DNA of 64,000 nt from Eupeodes corollae (GCF_945859685.1 NC_079147.1:105011525-105075524), one strand, 5' to 3'. Shown: positions 9,139-22,069, counted from the first letter of the stretch. Translations and numbers: made by a program. The notes: generated from the sequence alone by a model not told the origin.

Positions 9139-12100
9139 GATCAACTGACCTTTCCCTTATCAGTAATTTTGAATCCGTTTCCAGCTCGAACTCAAACTAC
9201 AACAACATTTCTCCCACAGACCCGCCAATACCCGCCATCAGAATGCTGAAACGACCTTGCGTTACCAGTCACGCCGATGTTCATTCACCCCCTGTTCCAC
9301 CAAGACTTAGACCACTCATACCATTGCACGAAAGACTACAAAACTACCTTGATGTGAGAAAACGAATTTTCGGAAACCAGAACACCATTGTGTCCGAAAA
9401 GGTCGCTAAGCTAAGGGAGAAATTCAGAGAGAAGAAGAAAGCGTACAAAGCCATTGAATCAACAACATTATGCAGCGCAGATGATCCACGCCCCTATACA
9501 ACGGTTCATATCTTTGGAGAACCTCTTCTAGGTCTTCTAGATAGTGGGGCCAGCATTAGTTGCTTGGGAGCAGATGGTTTTGATTTTCTAAGAAAACACG
9601 ATCAACATTTCTTGAAAATCTCTTCCAACGTCAAGACTGCAGATGGAAAACACCAAGCCATAGTAGGAAAGATCTATGTGGAGATCACCTATAAAGGGAA
9701 GACGAAAACCATTCCCCTTTACCTGGTTCCGTCTTTGAAGCAGAGATTGTACCTGGGTATTGACTTCTGGAGGGAGTTTGATATCGCTCCTCAGTTGATC
9801 TCCGAGATCTCTTTAGGACCTAGTCCAAATGATAATAAACACAATGAAACAGACCCGAATGCTCATCCACTTAACGAGGAACAGTCCAAGCGGTTAAAAG
9901 ATGCCATTAGCTTGTTTCCATCCTCTGCTGTACAAGGCTTAGGAAAAACTACGCTAGAGGTACATACCATCGACACAGGAGATGCTGAGCCCATTAAGCA
10001 GCGTCATTATCCGATTTCTCCAGCGGTACAGAAACTGCTATATGAGGAATTGGAACGTATGCTTAAACTCGGAGTGATCGAGGAAAGCACCAGTGCGTGG
10101 AGCTCTCCTGTAGTCTTAGTGCGAAAGCCCGGCAAAAATCGCTTATGCCTAGACTACAGGAAAGTTAATGCCAAGACTAAGAAAGATGCGTATCCACTTT
10201 CTCATATAGAAGGATTGCTATCGCGTCTTCCTGATACACATTTCATTTCGAGTGTAGATCTGAAAGATGCGTTTTGGCAGATTCCGCTTGAGAAATCGTC
10301 ACGGGAAAAAACTGCGTTTACTGTGCCTGGCATGCCCCTGTTGCAGTTTACGGTTATGCCCTTTGGCCTCTGCAATGCGCCTCAACGCATGGTAAGGTTA
10401 ATGGACAAAGTGGTACCTCATCAACTGCGAGAGAAAATCTTCCCGTATCTGGATGACCTGTTGGTGGTGTCGAGTACATTCGATGAGCATATTGAACTAT
10501 TAGAGATTTTGGCCGGTCGATTGAAGGAAGCGGGATTAACGATGAATGTGCAGAAGTCAAAATTCTGCTTCAAAGAATTAAAATATCTTGGATACATTGT
10601 CGGAGATGGCTGTTTAAAGACGGATCCAGACAAGGTGATCGCCATATCTGAATTTCCCACTCCCACTACACCCAAACAAGTTCGACGCTTCTTGGGACTA
10701 GCGGGGTGGTACCGTCGGTTTGTGAAAGACTTCTCATCACTAGCAGCTCCAATAACGGACACCTTGAGAAAAGGGAAGAAGTTTACGTTTACGGATGAAG
10801 CAAACGAAGCCTTCAAAGAGCTGAAGAAAGCCTTGACCTCCGCACCTCTGCTTGTGAACCTTGATTTCACAAAGGAATTTATCATACAATGCGATGCGTC
10901 TAACACCGGCATCGGATGCGTATTGAGCCAGGTGGGCGAAAGTGGAAGTGAACGTCCGATATGCTACCACTCTCAAAAACTCAACTCGGCCCAGCGCAAT
11001 TACAATGTGACCGAACGTGAATGCCTGGCTGCTGTCATGGGAGTTCAGAAGTTTCGCGCCTATGTCGAGGGACATGCATTTAAAATAGTGACAGATCATG
11101 CGAGTTTAAGGTGGTTGATGAACCAGAAGGATCTCAGCGGTCGATTGGCGAGATGGAGCTTAAAGCTTCAGGGATTTGATTTCACCATCGAACATCGCAA
11201 AGGCACACAGAACGTTGTACCTGATGCACTTTCACGAGTGTATGGAGTCGACGCTCTGCTTTGCGATGTTTCGATTTTGAATGATCCCTCCGATGTGTTG
11301 CATATTGATCTTGCGGATCCTAGTTTCAAATCTACGGACTACTGCAAGCTCATAGACAGCATCGAAGAACAAAAAGGTAAGCTACCTGACCTTCAAGTGT
11401 CGAACAATTTCGTCTATAAGAAGGTCAAACATTGCACAGGGAATCCCATAGAGGATGACCTAGTATGGAAGCTTTGGGTCCCGGAACCGCTAACCGAACG
11501 TCTGATAGCTTTGGCTCATCAGCCACCTCGAGCTTCGCATGGAGGAATTGCAAAAACATTGTACCGGCTCCAGCGTCAATTCTTCTGGCCTCACATGGCA
11601 GCCCAGGTCAAAACGTTTATTGGAAGGTGTGACATCTGTAAGGCGTCTAAAGCCTCAAATGCAACCCTGAGACCTCCAATGGGTAAAGCATTTTTGGCTG
11701 AAAGACCCTTTCAGATGTTATACATCGACTTTCTAGGTCCATACCCTAGATCAAGAGATGGGAATACTCATATTGTGATTGCGCTGGACCAGTTAACAAA
11801 GTTTGTAGTGGTAAAGGCACTCCGGAAGGCAACAACGGACGCTGTGGTGAAGTTCCTGCAGGAGCAAGTCTTCTGTATCTTTGGAGTACCAGAGATGATC
11901 CTCTCCGATAACGGCAAACAATTTACCAGTCGGGAATTCGAAAAATATTTAAAGTCTTTTGGTGTAACCCACGTCAAAACCGCATTTTACTCTCCGCAAG
12001 CGAATGCTAGCGAGAGGGTAAATCGATCCATACTCGCTGCGATACGCTCGTACATCGAACCTGACCAGAGGAACTGGGATACCCACTTGCAGTCCATAGC

Positions 12101-12545
12101 CAGTGCTCTTCGCACCACCGTACACTCGGCGTTAAACGTATCACCCTACGAAGCGCTCTTTGGGCAAAGTTGTGTGGAACATGGATCCGATTACCAACTG
12201 CTTCGTAAGCTTGATGGTCTTAACAACGCGAACGTGGACATTGTGTCTAAGGCGGCACAAATGAATGTTATGCATTCTTACATAAAAAATTCCCTGGCAC
12301 AAGCACATACTCAGTATGAAAATACATATAACCTGCGTAGCAAGGCAATAAAATTTGACGTTGGTGACATAGTCTTTCGAATAAATTTTGCCCTCAGTGA
12401 TGCTTCGAAGAGGTTCTGTGCGAAACTTAGTCCAAAGTTCGTACAAATGAAAGTATGCAAAGTTATTGGAAATAACCTATATGAGCTTGAAGACTTAAAT
12501 GGCAGGAAAGCGGGAGTTTACCATTGCAAAGATTTGAAAAGGTAA
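9021..12545 (+). CDS. pol: Pol polyprotein (PR-RT-RNase H-IN)
   Basis: This is a continuous 1174-codon frame. The stop just before it (9018-9020) shows it is reached by frameshift at 9087, not by its own start. Domains in order: aspartic protease with LLDSGAS (Asp at residue 174); Ty3/gypsy RT with LCLDYRKVN, SSVDLKDAFWQIPL, VMPFGLCNAP and the catalytic YLDD (residues 476-479); RNase H with IIQCDASNTGIGCVL and VTERECLAAV; integrase with an HHCC zinc finger (AHQPPRASHGG...CDICKASK) and DDE residues in YIDFLGPYP, LSDNGKQF and PQANASERVNR. The C-terminal SPKFVQMKVCKVIGNNLYELED resembles a GPY/F-type module; there is no chromodomain. All catalytic residues are present, so this copy looks capable of enzyme production. 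Confidence 0.96.
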   Translation: MWLGQYHNSAMSSMLGKRSEEQFKAPGELLSGEEPGGTIRSTDLSLISNFESVSSSNSNYNNISPTDPPIPAIRMLKRPCVTSHADVHSPPVPPRLRPLIPLHERLQNYLDVRKRIFGNQNTIVSEKVAKLREKFREKKKAYKAIESTTLCSADDPRPYTTVHIFGEPLLGLLDSGASISCLGADGFDFLRKHDQHFLKISSNVKTADGKHQAIVGKIYVEITYKGKTKTIPLYLVPSLKQRLYLGIDFWREFDIAPQLISEISLGPSPNDNKHNETDPNAHPLNEEQSKRLKDAISLFPSSAVQGLGKTTLEVHTIDTGDAEPIKQRHYPISPAVQKLLYEELERMLKLGVIEESTSAWSSPVVLVRKPGKNRLCLDYRKVNAKTKKDAYPLSHIEGLLSRLPDTHFISSVDLKDAFWQIPLEKSSREKTAFTVPGMPLLQFTVMPFGLCNAPQRMVRLMDKVVPHQLREKIFPYLDDLLVVSSTFDEHIELLEILAGRLKEAGLTMNVQKSKFCFKELKYLGYIVGDGCLKTDPDKVIAISEFPTPTTPKQVRRFLGLAGWYRRFVKDFSSLAAPITDTLRKGKKFTFTDEANEAFKELKKALTSAPLLVNLDFTKEFIIQCDASNTGIGCVLSQVGESGSERPICYHSQKLNSAQRNYNVTERECLAAVMGVQKFRAYVEGHAFKIVTDHASLRWLMNQKDLSGRLARWSLKLQGFDFTIEHRKGTQNVVPDALSRVYGVDALLCDVSILNDPSDVLHIDLADPSFKSTDYCKLIDSIEEQKGKLPDLQVSNNFVYKKVKHCTGNPIEDDLVWKLWVPEPLTERLIALAHQPPRASHGGIAKTLYRLQRQFFWPHMAAQVKTFIGRCDICKASKASNATLRPPMGKAFLAERPFQMLYIDFLGPYPRSRDGNTHIVIALDQLTKFVVVKALRKATTDAVVKFLQEQVFCIFGVPEMILSDNGKQFTSREFEKYLKSFGVTHVKTAFYSPQANASERVNRSILAAIRSYIEPDQRNWDTHLQSIASALRTTVHSALNVSPYEALFGQSCVEHGSDYQLLRKLDGLNNANVDIVSKAAQMNVMHSYIKNSLAQAHTQYENTYNLRSKAIKFDVGDIVFRINFALSDASKRFCAKLSPKFVQMKVCKVIGNNLYELEDLNGRKAGVYHCKDLKR
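9087..9093 (+). promoter_or_regulatory. -1 ribosomal frameshift heptamer T TTA AAG
   Basis: In the gag frame the codons read AGT TTA AAG, giving X XXY YYZ with X=T, Y=A, Z=G. Pol lies in the -1 frame and is open from 9021, so the slip connects them. A GC-rich segment starts at once (CCCCGGGGG at 9094-9102). CCGGG can pair with CCCGG ~25 nt downstream, giving a possible stimulatory stem, though the spacer is short. Confidence 0.75.
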
Positions 12546-12720
12546 AATCACACGAATGCCCGGCTTTCAGTGTGTGCATGAGAACTCGGCTCAGGGAATA
12601 TAAATAGTTAAGTATCGGTTCGATCTCATTCTGCAATCTAACGTCACCTAATATTGTCAATGGTTTGTTTCTTTCCTTCTCCTTTTCACTTGAACCAATT
12701 CTCTTGAAAAGGACAAGTTT
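12546..12720 (+). other. 3' untranslated tail with weak polypurine tract
   Basis: Only 175 nt separate the pol stop from the right LTR, too little for env. The expected polypurine tract is poor: the best candidate is the interrupted purine run GAAAAGGACAAG at about 12705-12716. Confidence 0.5.
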
Positions 12721-12877
12721 TGTAGGAAACTGCACCGCAATATATATATATATACAAAAAAAAAATCTTAAAACAATTAATACCCAATTGAATAACTTGG
12801 CAACCCTACCCATAAGAAAAAAAAAGTAACTAACATAATAATACCTTAATATAATAATCTCTAATAATATTTAAAAT

Positions 12878-13563
<686 letters not shown>

Positions 13564-14187
13564 ACACATAACAAAATAATGAACTTTATAGCCCAGACTA
13601 TAATAATAGATAGCAAATATAATAACGCAATGATAATATTGCACACCTAAACTCATTATATAACTAAGTCTATTTTTTGTCTCTATACCAAACCTCCGTT
13701 TAACTGAGAAAATACATTATGAATACGATACATATTAGCTAGTACATAACTCAGTCTAACTGTTAGAATTGATGTTAGAATTGATGGCATGATTTATATA
13801 CCACGACCTCGAACTGTAGGAATTGACCGCTACGTAGGTGGGATGATTATCCCGCAAGAGTGAGAGTGAAGAAAATTAGAACCTGCAGTTACTATAATTA
13901 GTTAAGAGTTAGACAGTTGATCTTGAAATATAAAGCAGTGCGGTTCGGTCTCTGGGTGATCCTTTTCTTATAAGAGGATTACGTGATTCTTGTTAATAAT
14001 AAAAGTAGAACAAAAAAAAAAAGAAATAAAGACAAACTAGTGAACAAGTTTTAAAGAACAAAAAAAAAAAAGAGAAAATAAAATTGGTTTTAGTTTTAGT
14101 ACCCAACCTAGTGAATAATATATAAATACCTACCCGAAACGAAAATTAAGTATAGAAAAAATAAAAGTACAAAATTATAAACCAGTG

Positions 14188-14841
14188 TACTTACCTGCGA
14201 AAAAAATTTAATACTTACATACCTGCTGAAAAAATATGAATACTTCCCTGTTGAAAAAATTGATACTTACCTGCCTAAAGAAAATTTAAAGTAAAAAAAA
14301 ATATATATAGAAAAAAAAAAACCCAGTGATATTCCCCTGCCGAAAGAAAAATTAAACCCTTGTACTTACCTGCTAAAAAAATTAATAAAAAAACATAGAA
14401 AAAACCCAGTGTACTTACCTGCTAAAAAAATTAATAAAAAACATAAAAAAAAACCCAGTGTACTTACCTGTAAAAAAATTAATACTTACCTGCTGAAAAA
14501 TTGAATACTTACCTGTTAAAAAAATTATTACTTACCTGCCTAAAGAAAATTTAAATAAAAAAAAAAAAATATAGAAAAAAAAACCCCAGTGATATTCCCC
14601 TGCCGAAAGAAAAATTAAACCCTTTTACCTACCTGCTGAAAAATTAATAAAAAAATATAGAAAAATTAAACCAGTGTACTTACCGGCTGAAAATTTAATT
14701 ACAAATATAAAAAGAAACCAGTGATACTTACCTGCTGAAAACCATTTAAAATAAATAAAAGGATACTTACCTACAAAAAAAAGATAATCGGAAATTACCA
14801 ATTAGGAAATAACAACCAATACCTACCTACCTACTTACCTG
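14188..14841. repeat. Array of U1-like TACTTACCTG motifs (right LTR)
   Basis: The same array as at 4373-5025, offset by 9815-9816 bases, with ten exact copies from 14188 to 14841. Confidence 0.9.
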
Positions 14842-16435
14842 TGATCATCGTACTCCCCTGGAGGATCATCAACCGGAACAACCCCGTGAAATTTCTCCCT
14901 TGTGATACTCACCTCCCTACCTTTCGATTTTCTGCGTACCTCCCCCCCCTTTTTCCTAATTGTATTATGTATCTTGCTTGTCCGACGTGGTGTATATGTG
15001 TAAATTATAGAATTTGTATATATAATAATTAATCAAACAAAAAAATAATTTAATCTGAAAATAAAATTAGAAAAAAATATGTATAGCTAATAACTGTACT
15101 TACCTTACCTGAAAGAATTTTAAAATTAATCGAAAAAAAAAAAGAATTTAATAATAGAGTAAACAAAAAAAAAAGGTGTCATCAAAACATGTTAAAATAT
15201 TTCTTTGCTTTTGTTGAATTAGTTTCTTTCCCAGTGAAAAATAAAAGGAGGAAACCAAGGTGGTGCACTACATTGGCGGCAAAGAATCCAAGTAAGTCAA
15301 TTTAGTATATATGTATATTATCAGAATATTTTAAATTTTTTTGTTGGAACACTTACATACATATATAGAAATATAAATAGTAGATAAATACAAAAAGTAA
15401 ATCTCATTTGAATAACAACATTTAAAAAGAGATGCTTGAGAGAAAAAAAAAAACAAATTTCAATTTGATACACCAACGATGACAAAATATTAAAAGTTTT
15501 TAAAATTCTTTCATGGTTGCCAACGATTATTTGAATATTTCAAGTTTTTTTAGGAAAGTTAATAAAAATAGAATAAAATCAAAAGACTTTTAATATAGAA
15601 TACATCACATGGTTGCCAACTGACAAAAATAAATATTATTAATATTTTTTTTTAAAGTTAATAGTTTTTTTTTATTGCTTTCCATCGACATTTAAATATC
15701 TAGTTTAACATTATAATTTTTTTTTTTTGAATTTCATTGTTATTTTTTTCGCCCATAATAAAAAAATTAAGTATCTTAAATTGATCTTCCCTCTTTTTAT
15801 CGTCCATTGAGCGGTATGGATTGAGTGATATCGTGTTATGTCCTTGGGAAGTGGAATTCTTTTTTTTTATTTGCTTTTTTTTCCCATTTAGGATAGCATG
15901 AAGCACTAAACCCGAAGTCAGAGGTGGAGTGACACGTTGAAGGATGACGATGGTGAAGATTAGAATCTGGTAAGCTGGAAACTCTATCCGGTTAGGGGCT
16001 ACTGCATAATACGGAGGAAGCAGTAGCCAAGGTATGGTGTCCTAGGTCACATAGGGTGGGATAAAACCTCCAAAAAGGGGTTATTAACAACTTTAACCCT
16101 CCCCCTATCTGAATCACACACCCCTGGTTCCCACATTGAAGAATTCGGGCTCAACGATTTTTTTTATTGTTGAACCTCCGATACTACGTTCATACTCTCT
16201 CCGGCATGAAGTTGCGTAACAACGGTTCAGTGTTACGGTAGCAAGAACCCCGACCACCGACGAGCTAGATCGTGCTAAAGCAAGCATGCCAAGCTACCGT
16301 AGCCTGAACACCCTCTCCTTCCTGCTGCCCGGATCAGCCTCTTGCATCTGTAGGCCTGGGGTTGTAACGGTGGTATAGGACGGAGAGGTCGGATTCTCTT
16401 GGGAATCCAACCGATTTCACCAGCGGTTCGTTACA

Positions 16436-16439
16436 AGAT
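16436..16439. repeat. 4-bp target-site duplication AGAT (right)
   Basis: AGAT directly follows the terminal TTACA of the right LTR and matches 3263-3266. Confidence 0.9.
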
Positions 16440-16956
16440 CTTCTTGGATTAAGGGTGAGGTTATGCTTGAGAGCCCACTGTTGTATAACTACTAGATCCT
16501 CATTAACATAGTTAATAGCATTTCTTATGCTATCTACAGGAGTGTCCAAGTATAATCGGACGTCATCAGCAAACATATGAACTTTACAAGATTTAACCAG
16601 TCGAGGAAGCTCATTAACGTAAAGTGAAAATAATAGAGGTCCAAGGTGCATTTCGAGCAGAAATTGAGGAAATTGTTTTGAAACGTTGCTTTTTTTCCAA
16701 AAACAAAACACACTTTTCTTGTTTTCATTTCTATTAATGCAAAGAACGCTGCAAAAATTTAAAAATCCAGAAAATGAGAGAGGATCTGATATGTAAAATG
16801 TCGGGCTTTTTTTGATGTAGTTTTTTCAAAATCAATTTCCGGGAGTCTCTCTCGTTATCAGTCTGCTTACTTTTATTTTGATCTTATAAAGGCGTCAACA
16901 AAACTTAAAAATTGTAGAGACAAAAAGGTTTGATTCTTGAATTCAAAGAAGTACAT
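16440..16956 (-). pseudogene. LINE fragment, copy B, second part and its flank
   Basis: The LINE RT resumes after the LTR element (minus strand, with FADDVRLY and LGPLLFSLYVNELP) and again stops at LGPLLF near 16655. The rest matches 1786-2096, ending in ...gaattcaaagaagTA at ~16956. This is the unoccupied version of the left mariner-like flank. Confidence 0.85.
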
Positions 16957-18560
16957 AGCTGCATTTAAGTACATAATTTCTCTAAAAAAATTAGATTAAA
17001 ACAAAGTAAGGTAAGTAAACAAATAAGTTGGGAAGAAAAGTTTTGTATTACTCACAAATTACACGCTTCAAAGCTTTTATGTCGAAAGATATAGCCATAA
17101 ATTTAACAAAAGTGTCACTTGATTTTTTTGAGACAATTGTATTATTGAAATTCGTGTTTGAATCTCAGTTCTAGAGCATACAAAGCAAATTCACTTCAAA
17201 AGAAGATTTATTTCATTTTTTTTTAAATCTTTTGTATTCAACAGAAAACCAATTTTGAAAGAAATGAAACGCACAAAACTTGATAATTTCTTCCAAAAAG
17301 TCTGTTTAAAAATATTTTCTATATTTTAAGAATTAAAAATGTACCTGCAAAATAAGTTTTTCTCAATATCATTTTAAATTTCGTATTGAAAATATTTTTG
17401 GTATAAGCACTAAATAAAGAGCTTATAAATATATGAACATTTTACATTAAATTTCGTCAAAAGTGTTGTCCCCTTTCTAAAATATCGAGTTTTGTAAACA
17501 AAATTATTATTTTATTAAAAATCAAAAAAAAAAAAAATTTTAATCATAAAAAATCATCATCAATTTGATCATTGACAAGAGCTTGCACAAACAGAGAAGA
17601 GTTTTGAAATCGTTTCATTAGTTCTTGAGAGAACTTAAAAACAAAACTAAGGTTTTTTGAATGGTACCCTTCTGGAGCAATACGAAAATATGTTTTTCTT
17701 GTAGTTTTTCTATCAAATTAAGAACACAAAATTTAAAGAAAGTTTTAGAAAAATCACATCTTGAACCAAAAAATTTGTGTGGGGACTGCTGCTATTTTTC
17801 GTAATAATAAAATGAAAAATCGCCTTACACTAATCGGCTGAAAATCTTAATTTTAATCAACACAATTGTTTGGACTGTAGGGGCCAGAAAAGACAGACAG
17901 ACGAAAGGAATCGGGGAACCCACTTTTTTCGGCTTCTCTACCGTCGTAATGTCATATTTGATTAAAAACTCTAGTTTGAAATTGTTAACTTACCTATGAA
18001 AAACTTGCTATATAGTTCTTATATGTCGCAGTAAAAATCACTTCAAGAATCACTATTTATGTGTGTCAAAAAAATGTAATAATAAAATTGAAGGCGAGTT
18101 TAAGGAATTCAAAGGCAACTTAATATAAAATTGATGATCTCTTATTTAAGGTTTCTTCTTAAGAACCTGAATATTTGCTATTTTTCTTAGAAACGATTTT
18201 TATGAAAATAATTTAAAGCATGACTAAAGTTTTTTCAAATTCTAATTGAGTCAAAATCAAAATTCGAGTAGTTTTTGAACGCAAAGCACTTTTTGGTGAA
18301 TATCGTTAAATTACTAATAAATCTTTAAGTGCAAAATTTACTTATACAACTTAACTGTCATAAGCTTTTTGGCTCATGTGACCCCCCCTGGATCGTCAAT
18401 TATTCAAAAGTTGATGAATTTGTTTGTTTAGAATCGTAACTTTAGAGAGCTGTCAAATTGTCGGTTTCATAGAAAACTATAGATTTTATGTACGATTGTA
18501 TTTAAATCATCACAGTGTGAAATTTCTTGGTACTTAACTATCATTAAAGTACTAATTTTG
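16957..18560. other. AT-rich sequence, no gene seen
   Basis: No coding content that I can support. A stretch at 17880-17960 (gacagacagacgaaaggaatcggggaacccac) is more GC-rich and looks like part of a dispersed repeat, but I cannot name the family. Confidence 0.45.
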
Positions 18561-18564
18561 ACAA

Positions 18565-19168
18565 TTGTCAAATGATATAATTTTGAAAAATGTTTTAAAA
18601 CTTAAAAACTTATTCAGAAATGATAAGATCCAACAACTACTATACACTTTTCAGCAGCTATACAGAATCAGTAGCATGCCTTACATCAATCAATTTCAAT
18701 GCTCTACTCTACTCAAAGCCTTCAAATGCTTAGATAAGTTGAAGGAGCACCAGTTCAGAAATTTTAATGTCATCAGCGTAAATTAAAACAGATGAGTGTT
18801 TTATAATAGAAGGTAAGTGGTTAACGTACAAAGTAAACAGTAAAGGTCCTAAGTGGCATGCCAGAGTTGGTATAAAAATATGATGACCGCTCATTCCTAA
18901 AAACTACGCTGTATGATCTATTATATAAGTACGACGAAACCCAACTAACAAATTTATCGTTAAAGCCTTGGGATTTAAGTTTGGAAGTTAACGTATTATG
19001 GCACAATTTATCAAAGGCCTTACTGAAGTCTGTGAAGACACAGTCAATTTGTTTATTTCATTTTTACTACCCTTTTTATGTATCGGTGTTAGGAAAGTTT
19101 TCCAAATTTCAGGAAAAATTGAAGATTTAAGCGATACATTAAAAAGAAAAAGAGATAACTTCCCATCC
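18565..19168 (-). pseudogene. LINE reverse transcriptase fragment (3' part of a split copy)
   Basis: Minus strand: LFLFNVSLKSSIFPEIWK and TPIHKKGSKNEI lead, after an internal deletion, to DCVFTDFSKAFDKLCHN, WVSSYLYNRSYSVVFRN, LGPLLFTLYVNHLP and YADD (~18770). Several frameshifts are present. The deletion removes the NYRPI-type block. The upstream part of the same copy lies at 20950-22020, beyond an inserted tandem-repeat block. Confidence 0.8.
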
Positions 19169-20949
19169 CGTCTGTCGATTTGTCTTGCTTAAAAGTTTGT
19201 CTATATGTACTCGTATCAATTTTTACCAAATTTGCGTACTATTTTTTGTAGATTTTATTTTCTATGAAAAACGGACTTTTGGATTTTTATATAAAAATTA
19301 CTGAATATCAAAAACAATATTTTCTGTGAAATGAATTGAGTTTGAAGCCAATATTTCAAATTTTTGAAAAGATATTTGAGTCGAAAATCAATTTTTACCA
19401 AATTTTAGTAATGTTTTTTTTTTAGATTTTATTTTTTGTTAAAAAAGCTGTCAATTCGATTTTTTTCAAAATTTTATCGAATGTTGAAAACAATATTTCT
19501 TATAAGATAAAATTAGTTTAAAGCCAATAGTTCAAATTTTTGAAAAGATATTTGAGTCGAAAATAAATTTTTACCAGCTTTTGTAAAAATTTGTTTAGGT
19601 TTTTAATTTTTTTTACAAAAACTGTCAATTCGATTTTTTTCAAAATTTTACTGAATGTTGACAACAATATTTTTTGAAAGATAAAAGTAAATTAATGCCA
19701 ATATCTCAAAGTTTTGAAAAGATATTTGAGTCGAAAATCAATTTTTACCAACTTTTTTTAACTTTTTTTTTAGGTTTTTATTTTTTGTTAAAATAACTGT
19801 CAATTCGATTTTTCTCAAAATTTGTCCTAATGTTGAAAACAATATTTCTTATAAGCAAGAATTAGTTAGAAGCTATTATCTCAAATTTTTGAAAAGATAT
19901 ATGAGTCGAAAATCATTTTTTACCAATTTTTTAAATTTTTTTTCGGTTTTTAATTTTTTGTAAAAAAAACTGTCAATTCGATTTTTTTCAAAATTTTACT
20001 GAATGTTGACAACAATATTTTTTGAAAGATAAAAGTAAATTAAAGCCAATATCTCAAAGTTTTGAAAAGATATTTGAGTCGAAAATCAATTTTTACCAAC
20101 TTTTTTTAACTTTTTTTTTTAAGGTTTTTATTTTTTGTAAAAAAAACTGTCAATTCGATTTTTCTCAACATTTTTCAGAATGTTGAACACAATGTTTCTT
20201 ATAAGATAAAATAAGTTTAAAGCCTAAATTTCAAATTTTTGAAAAGATATTTGAATCGATATTCAATTTATACCAAATTTGAGAAATGTTTTTTCGTTAG
20301 ATTTTTATTGTTTATAAACAAAATGTGAATTCGATTTTTCTCAAAATTTTATCAGAGGTCAAAAACATTATTCTTCGTTGCACAAAATTGTTTTGGAGAT
20401 GAAATCGTATTTTAGTCGTAAAATTTTGGAGGTGACAAATTTTTTTTTCAGTTTTTAAGTGGATTTTTTTCAAAAAATATACTTCTTTGATATCAAGTTA
20501 CAGTTTATTATATAAAATTTAATCCAAGTCTCTAGCGTTTTTGGTTCGTAAGATATTTAGGGTTAACCAAAATGTTCACCTTTTTTTCAAACTGCTATGG
20601 TAAAAAAACCACCCACGCAATTTTCTTGAGAGCCCTTTCTGCATCTTTCTGCCTTATGATCTGTATAAAAAAATGTATGTGAAATCGATATATCTTCTGG
20701 TCCTTGAGCTATGGACGACAAAAAAAAACGTCGCGAACGTACGTTCGTACATATGTACGAACGTACGTACACACGCACGCACATACATCTTTCTAAAAAT
20801 CTTTTATTTTGACTCTAGGGACCTTGAAACGTCGAGAAATGTCAAAATTTTCAATTTGAAAAATCGGACCCATTACAATAACTTTCTATGGGAAGTTAAT
20901 ATGAAGAGGATAGGATAAATAGGATGCACATTTTTTCAAAATATAAAAA
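19169..20949. repeat. ~175-bp tandem repeat block inserted in a LINE
   Basis: At least five clear units have the phrase GTCAATTCGATTT at 19450, 19624, 19799, 19972 and 20149 (spacings 173-177). Diverged units lie near 19275 and 20325. Each unit carries TTTTGAAAAGATATTTGAGTCGAAAATCAATTTTTACCAA-type sequence. A non-repeated 3' part (20420-20949) follows, including a 32-bp palindrome. The block sits between the LINE motifs GPDGVP (right) and LFLFNVSLK (left), so it is an insertion of about 1.8 kb that replaced ~15 codons. Confidence 0.85.
20737..20768. repeat. 32-bp perfect palindrome
   Basis: Two 16-nt arms meet at CAT|ATG (20752/20753). The left arm is ACGTACGTTCGTACAT and its exact complement follows. 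It is made of ACGT/CGTAC steps and leads into a (CA/CG)-rich run. Confidence 0.95.
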
Positions 20950-22025
20950 GGTACACCATCTGGACCAGGGCGACAAGTTCTGAAGCTTTGCGAACGATTT
21001 CATCTTCAGAGATCCAAAGACTAATTTAATTTAAATGAGGGAAATTTTGTGAGATGACCAATAAATCAGGTTTTTGACAGGAGTTCGCTACTTTGAAAGA
21101 ATCTTCGAAAAAATTTGCAAACAAATTTAAAAATTTTTCAGTCATGGCCAAGTGGTTGTTGAAAGACATGAAGTTTGGATAACCGTCAGTATTTCTCTTA
21201 CTATTAACATAGCTCCAAAAGGGTTGTTTTTTATGTCAGTTTCAATATTTAAAATGAAGTCATTATAAAAATACCTGAAAAGTCTTTAAGGAAGAGTCAA
21301 ACCATGGAGAAGATTTTGAAATATTGCGCGGTTTTATCAATTGTGTGGTCTCATAAAAAAACTTAAAGAGAACACAATAGAATTTAGTTCTTCAAACAAA
21401 TGATTCCAGTTAACATTACATAACAGGTTGAAAAGTTCATTAAGCCTGCATTTTTTAAAGTTAAATTCAACATTTTCTTTGGAACAATAAGGAAAAATAC
21501 ATACATTTAAATTAAAAGATACATAGGTCTAATGCTGAGTGATGTCGGTTTTCTTCGACAAGTAGGGTATTGGCTGAATTTACAGAAATATCAGCATTGA
21601 GTGTGTCCGATAAGAATATAAGGTCCAATATTTTGTGGAAGTTGTTAGCAATCCCATTAAATTGGCTTAGTCCACATGAGGGAAGACCGTCAATTGTCAA
21701 AAATTCGTTGGTAGAGGACATGTTAATAGAAGATAGATAGTTCTCATGCGGCCGTTTAGTTCAGAGCAAGTTAGGAAGATTGAAATCGCCCAAGACTAGT
21801 AACTCGTCTTGTTGCTCAACTTGATCGTTTATTTTGTCTATGTAATTAATTAAGTTTTCATAAACGTTGTTAGGAGAGTTTGGAGGTATATATGTGGCGA
21901 TAATGTATAGCAGTCCTGTCACAGTTTTGACTTTTATGCAAATCATTTCTACATCAGTTTGATGAAAGTCGTCAACCAAAGTGCATATAAAGTAATTTTG
22001 TACGGCAAGCAAAAGTCCACCTCCT
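20950..22025 (-). pseudogene. LINE endonuclease and RT start (5' part of a split copy)
   Basis: Minus strand, 5' to 3': LLAVQNYFICTLVDDFHQ, an endonuclease region with TYIPPNSPNNVYENLINYI and LVLGDFNLP (AP-endonuclease family), DLIFLSDTLN and HHSALDL. A linker with NPFWSYVNSKRNT follows, then an RT start ending in GPDGVP at ~20955. The copy continues past the tandem-repeat block at 19168. The 5' end at ~22025 is truncated within the endonuclease. Frameshifts are numerous. Confidence 0.8.
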
Positions 22026-22069
22026 ACAGTTCTGACTTAAGTAATCACCTTACTAATCACAGTAATTCT

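Noticed and set aside
10354..11099. Minus-strand open frames opposite pol
   Set aside because: Shadows of the strongly supported plus-strand RT frame.
12546..12720. Possible env gene after pol
   Set aside because: Only 175 nt remain before the LTR and no frame fits.
20587..20918. Short open frames on both strands around the palindrome
   Set aside because: They read through the palindrome and low-complexity ACGT steps and have no domain.
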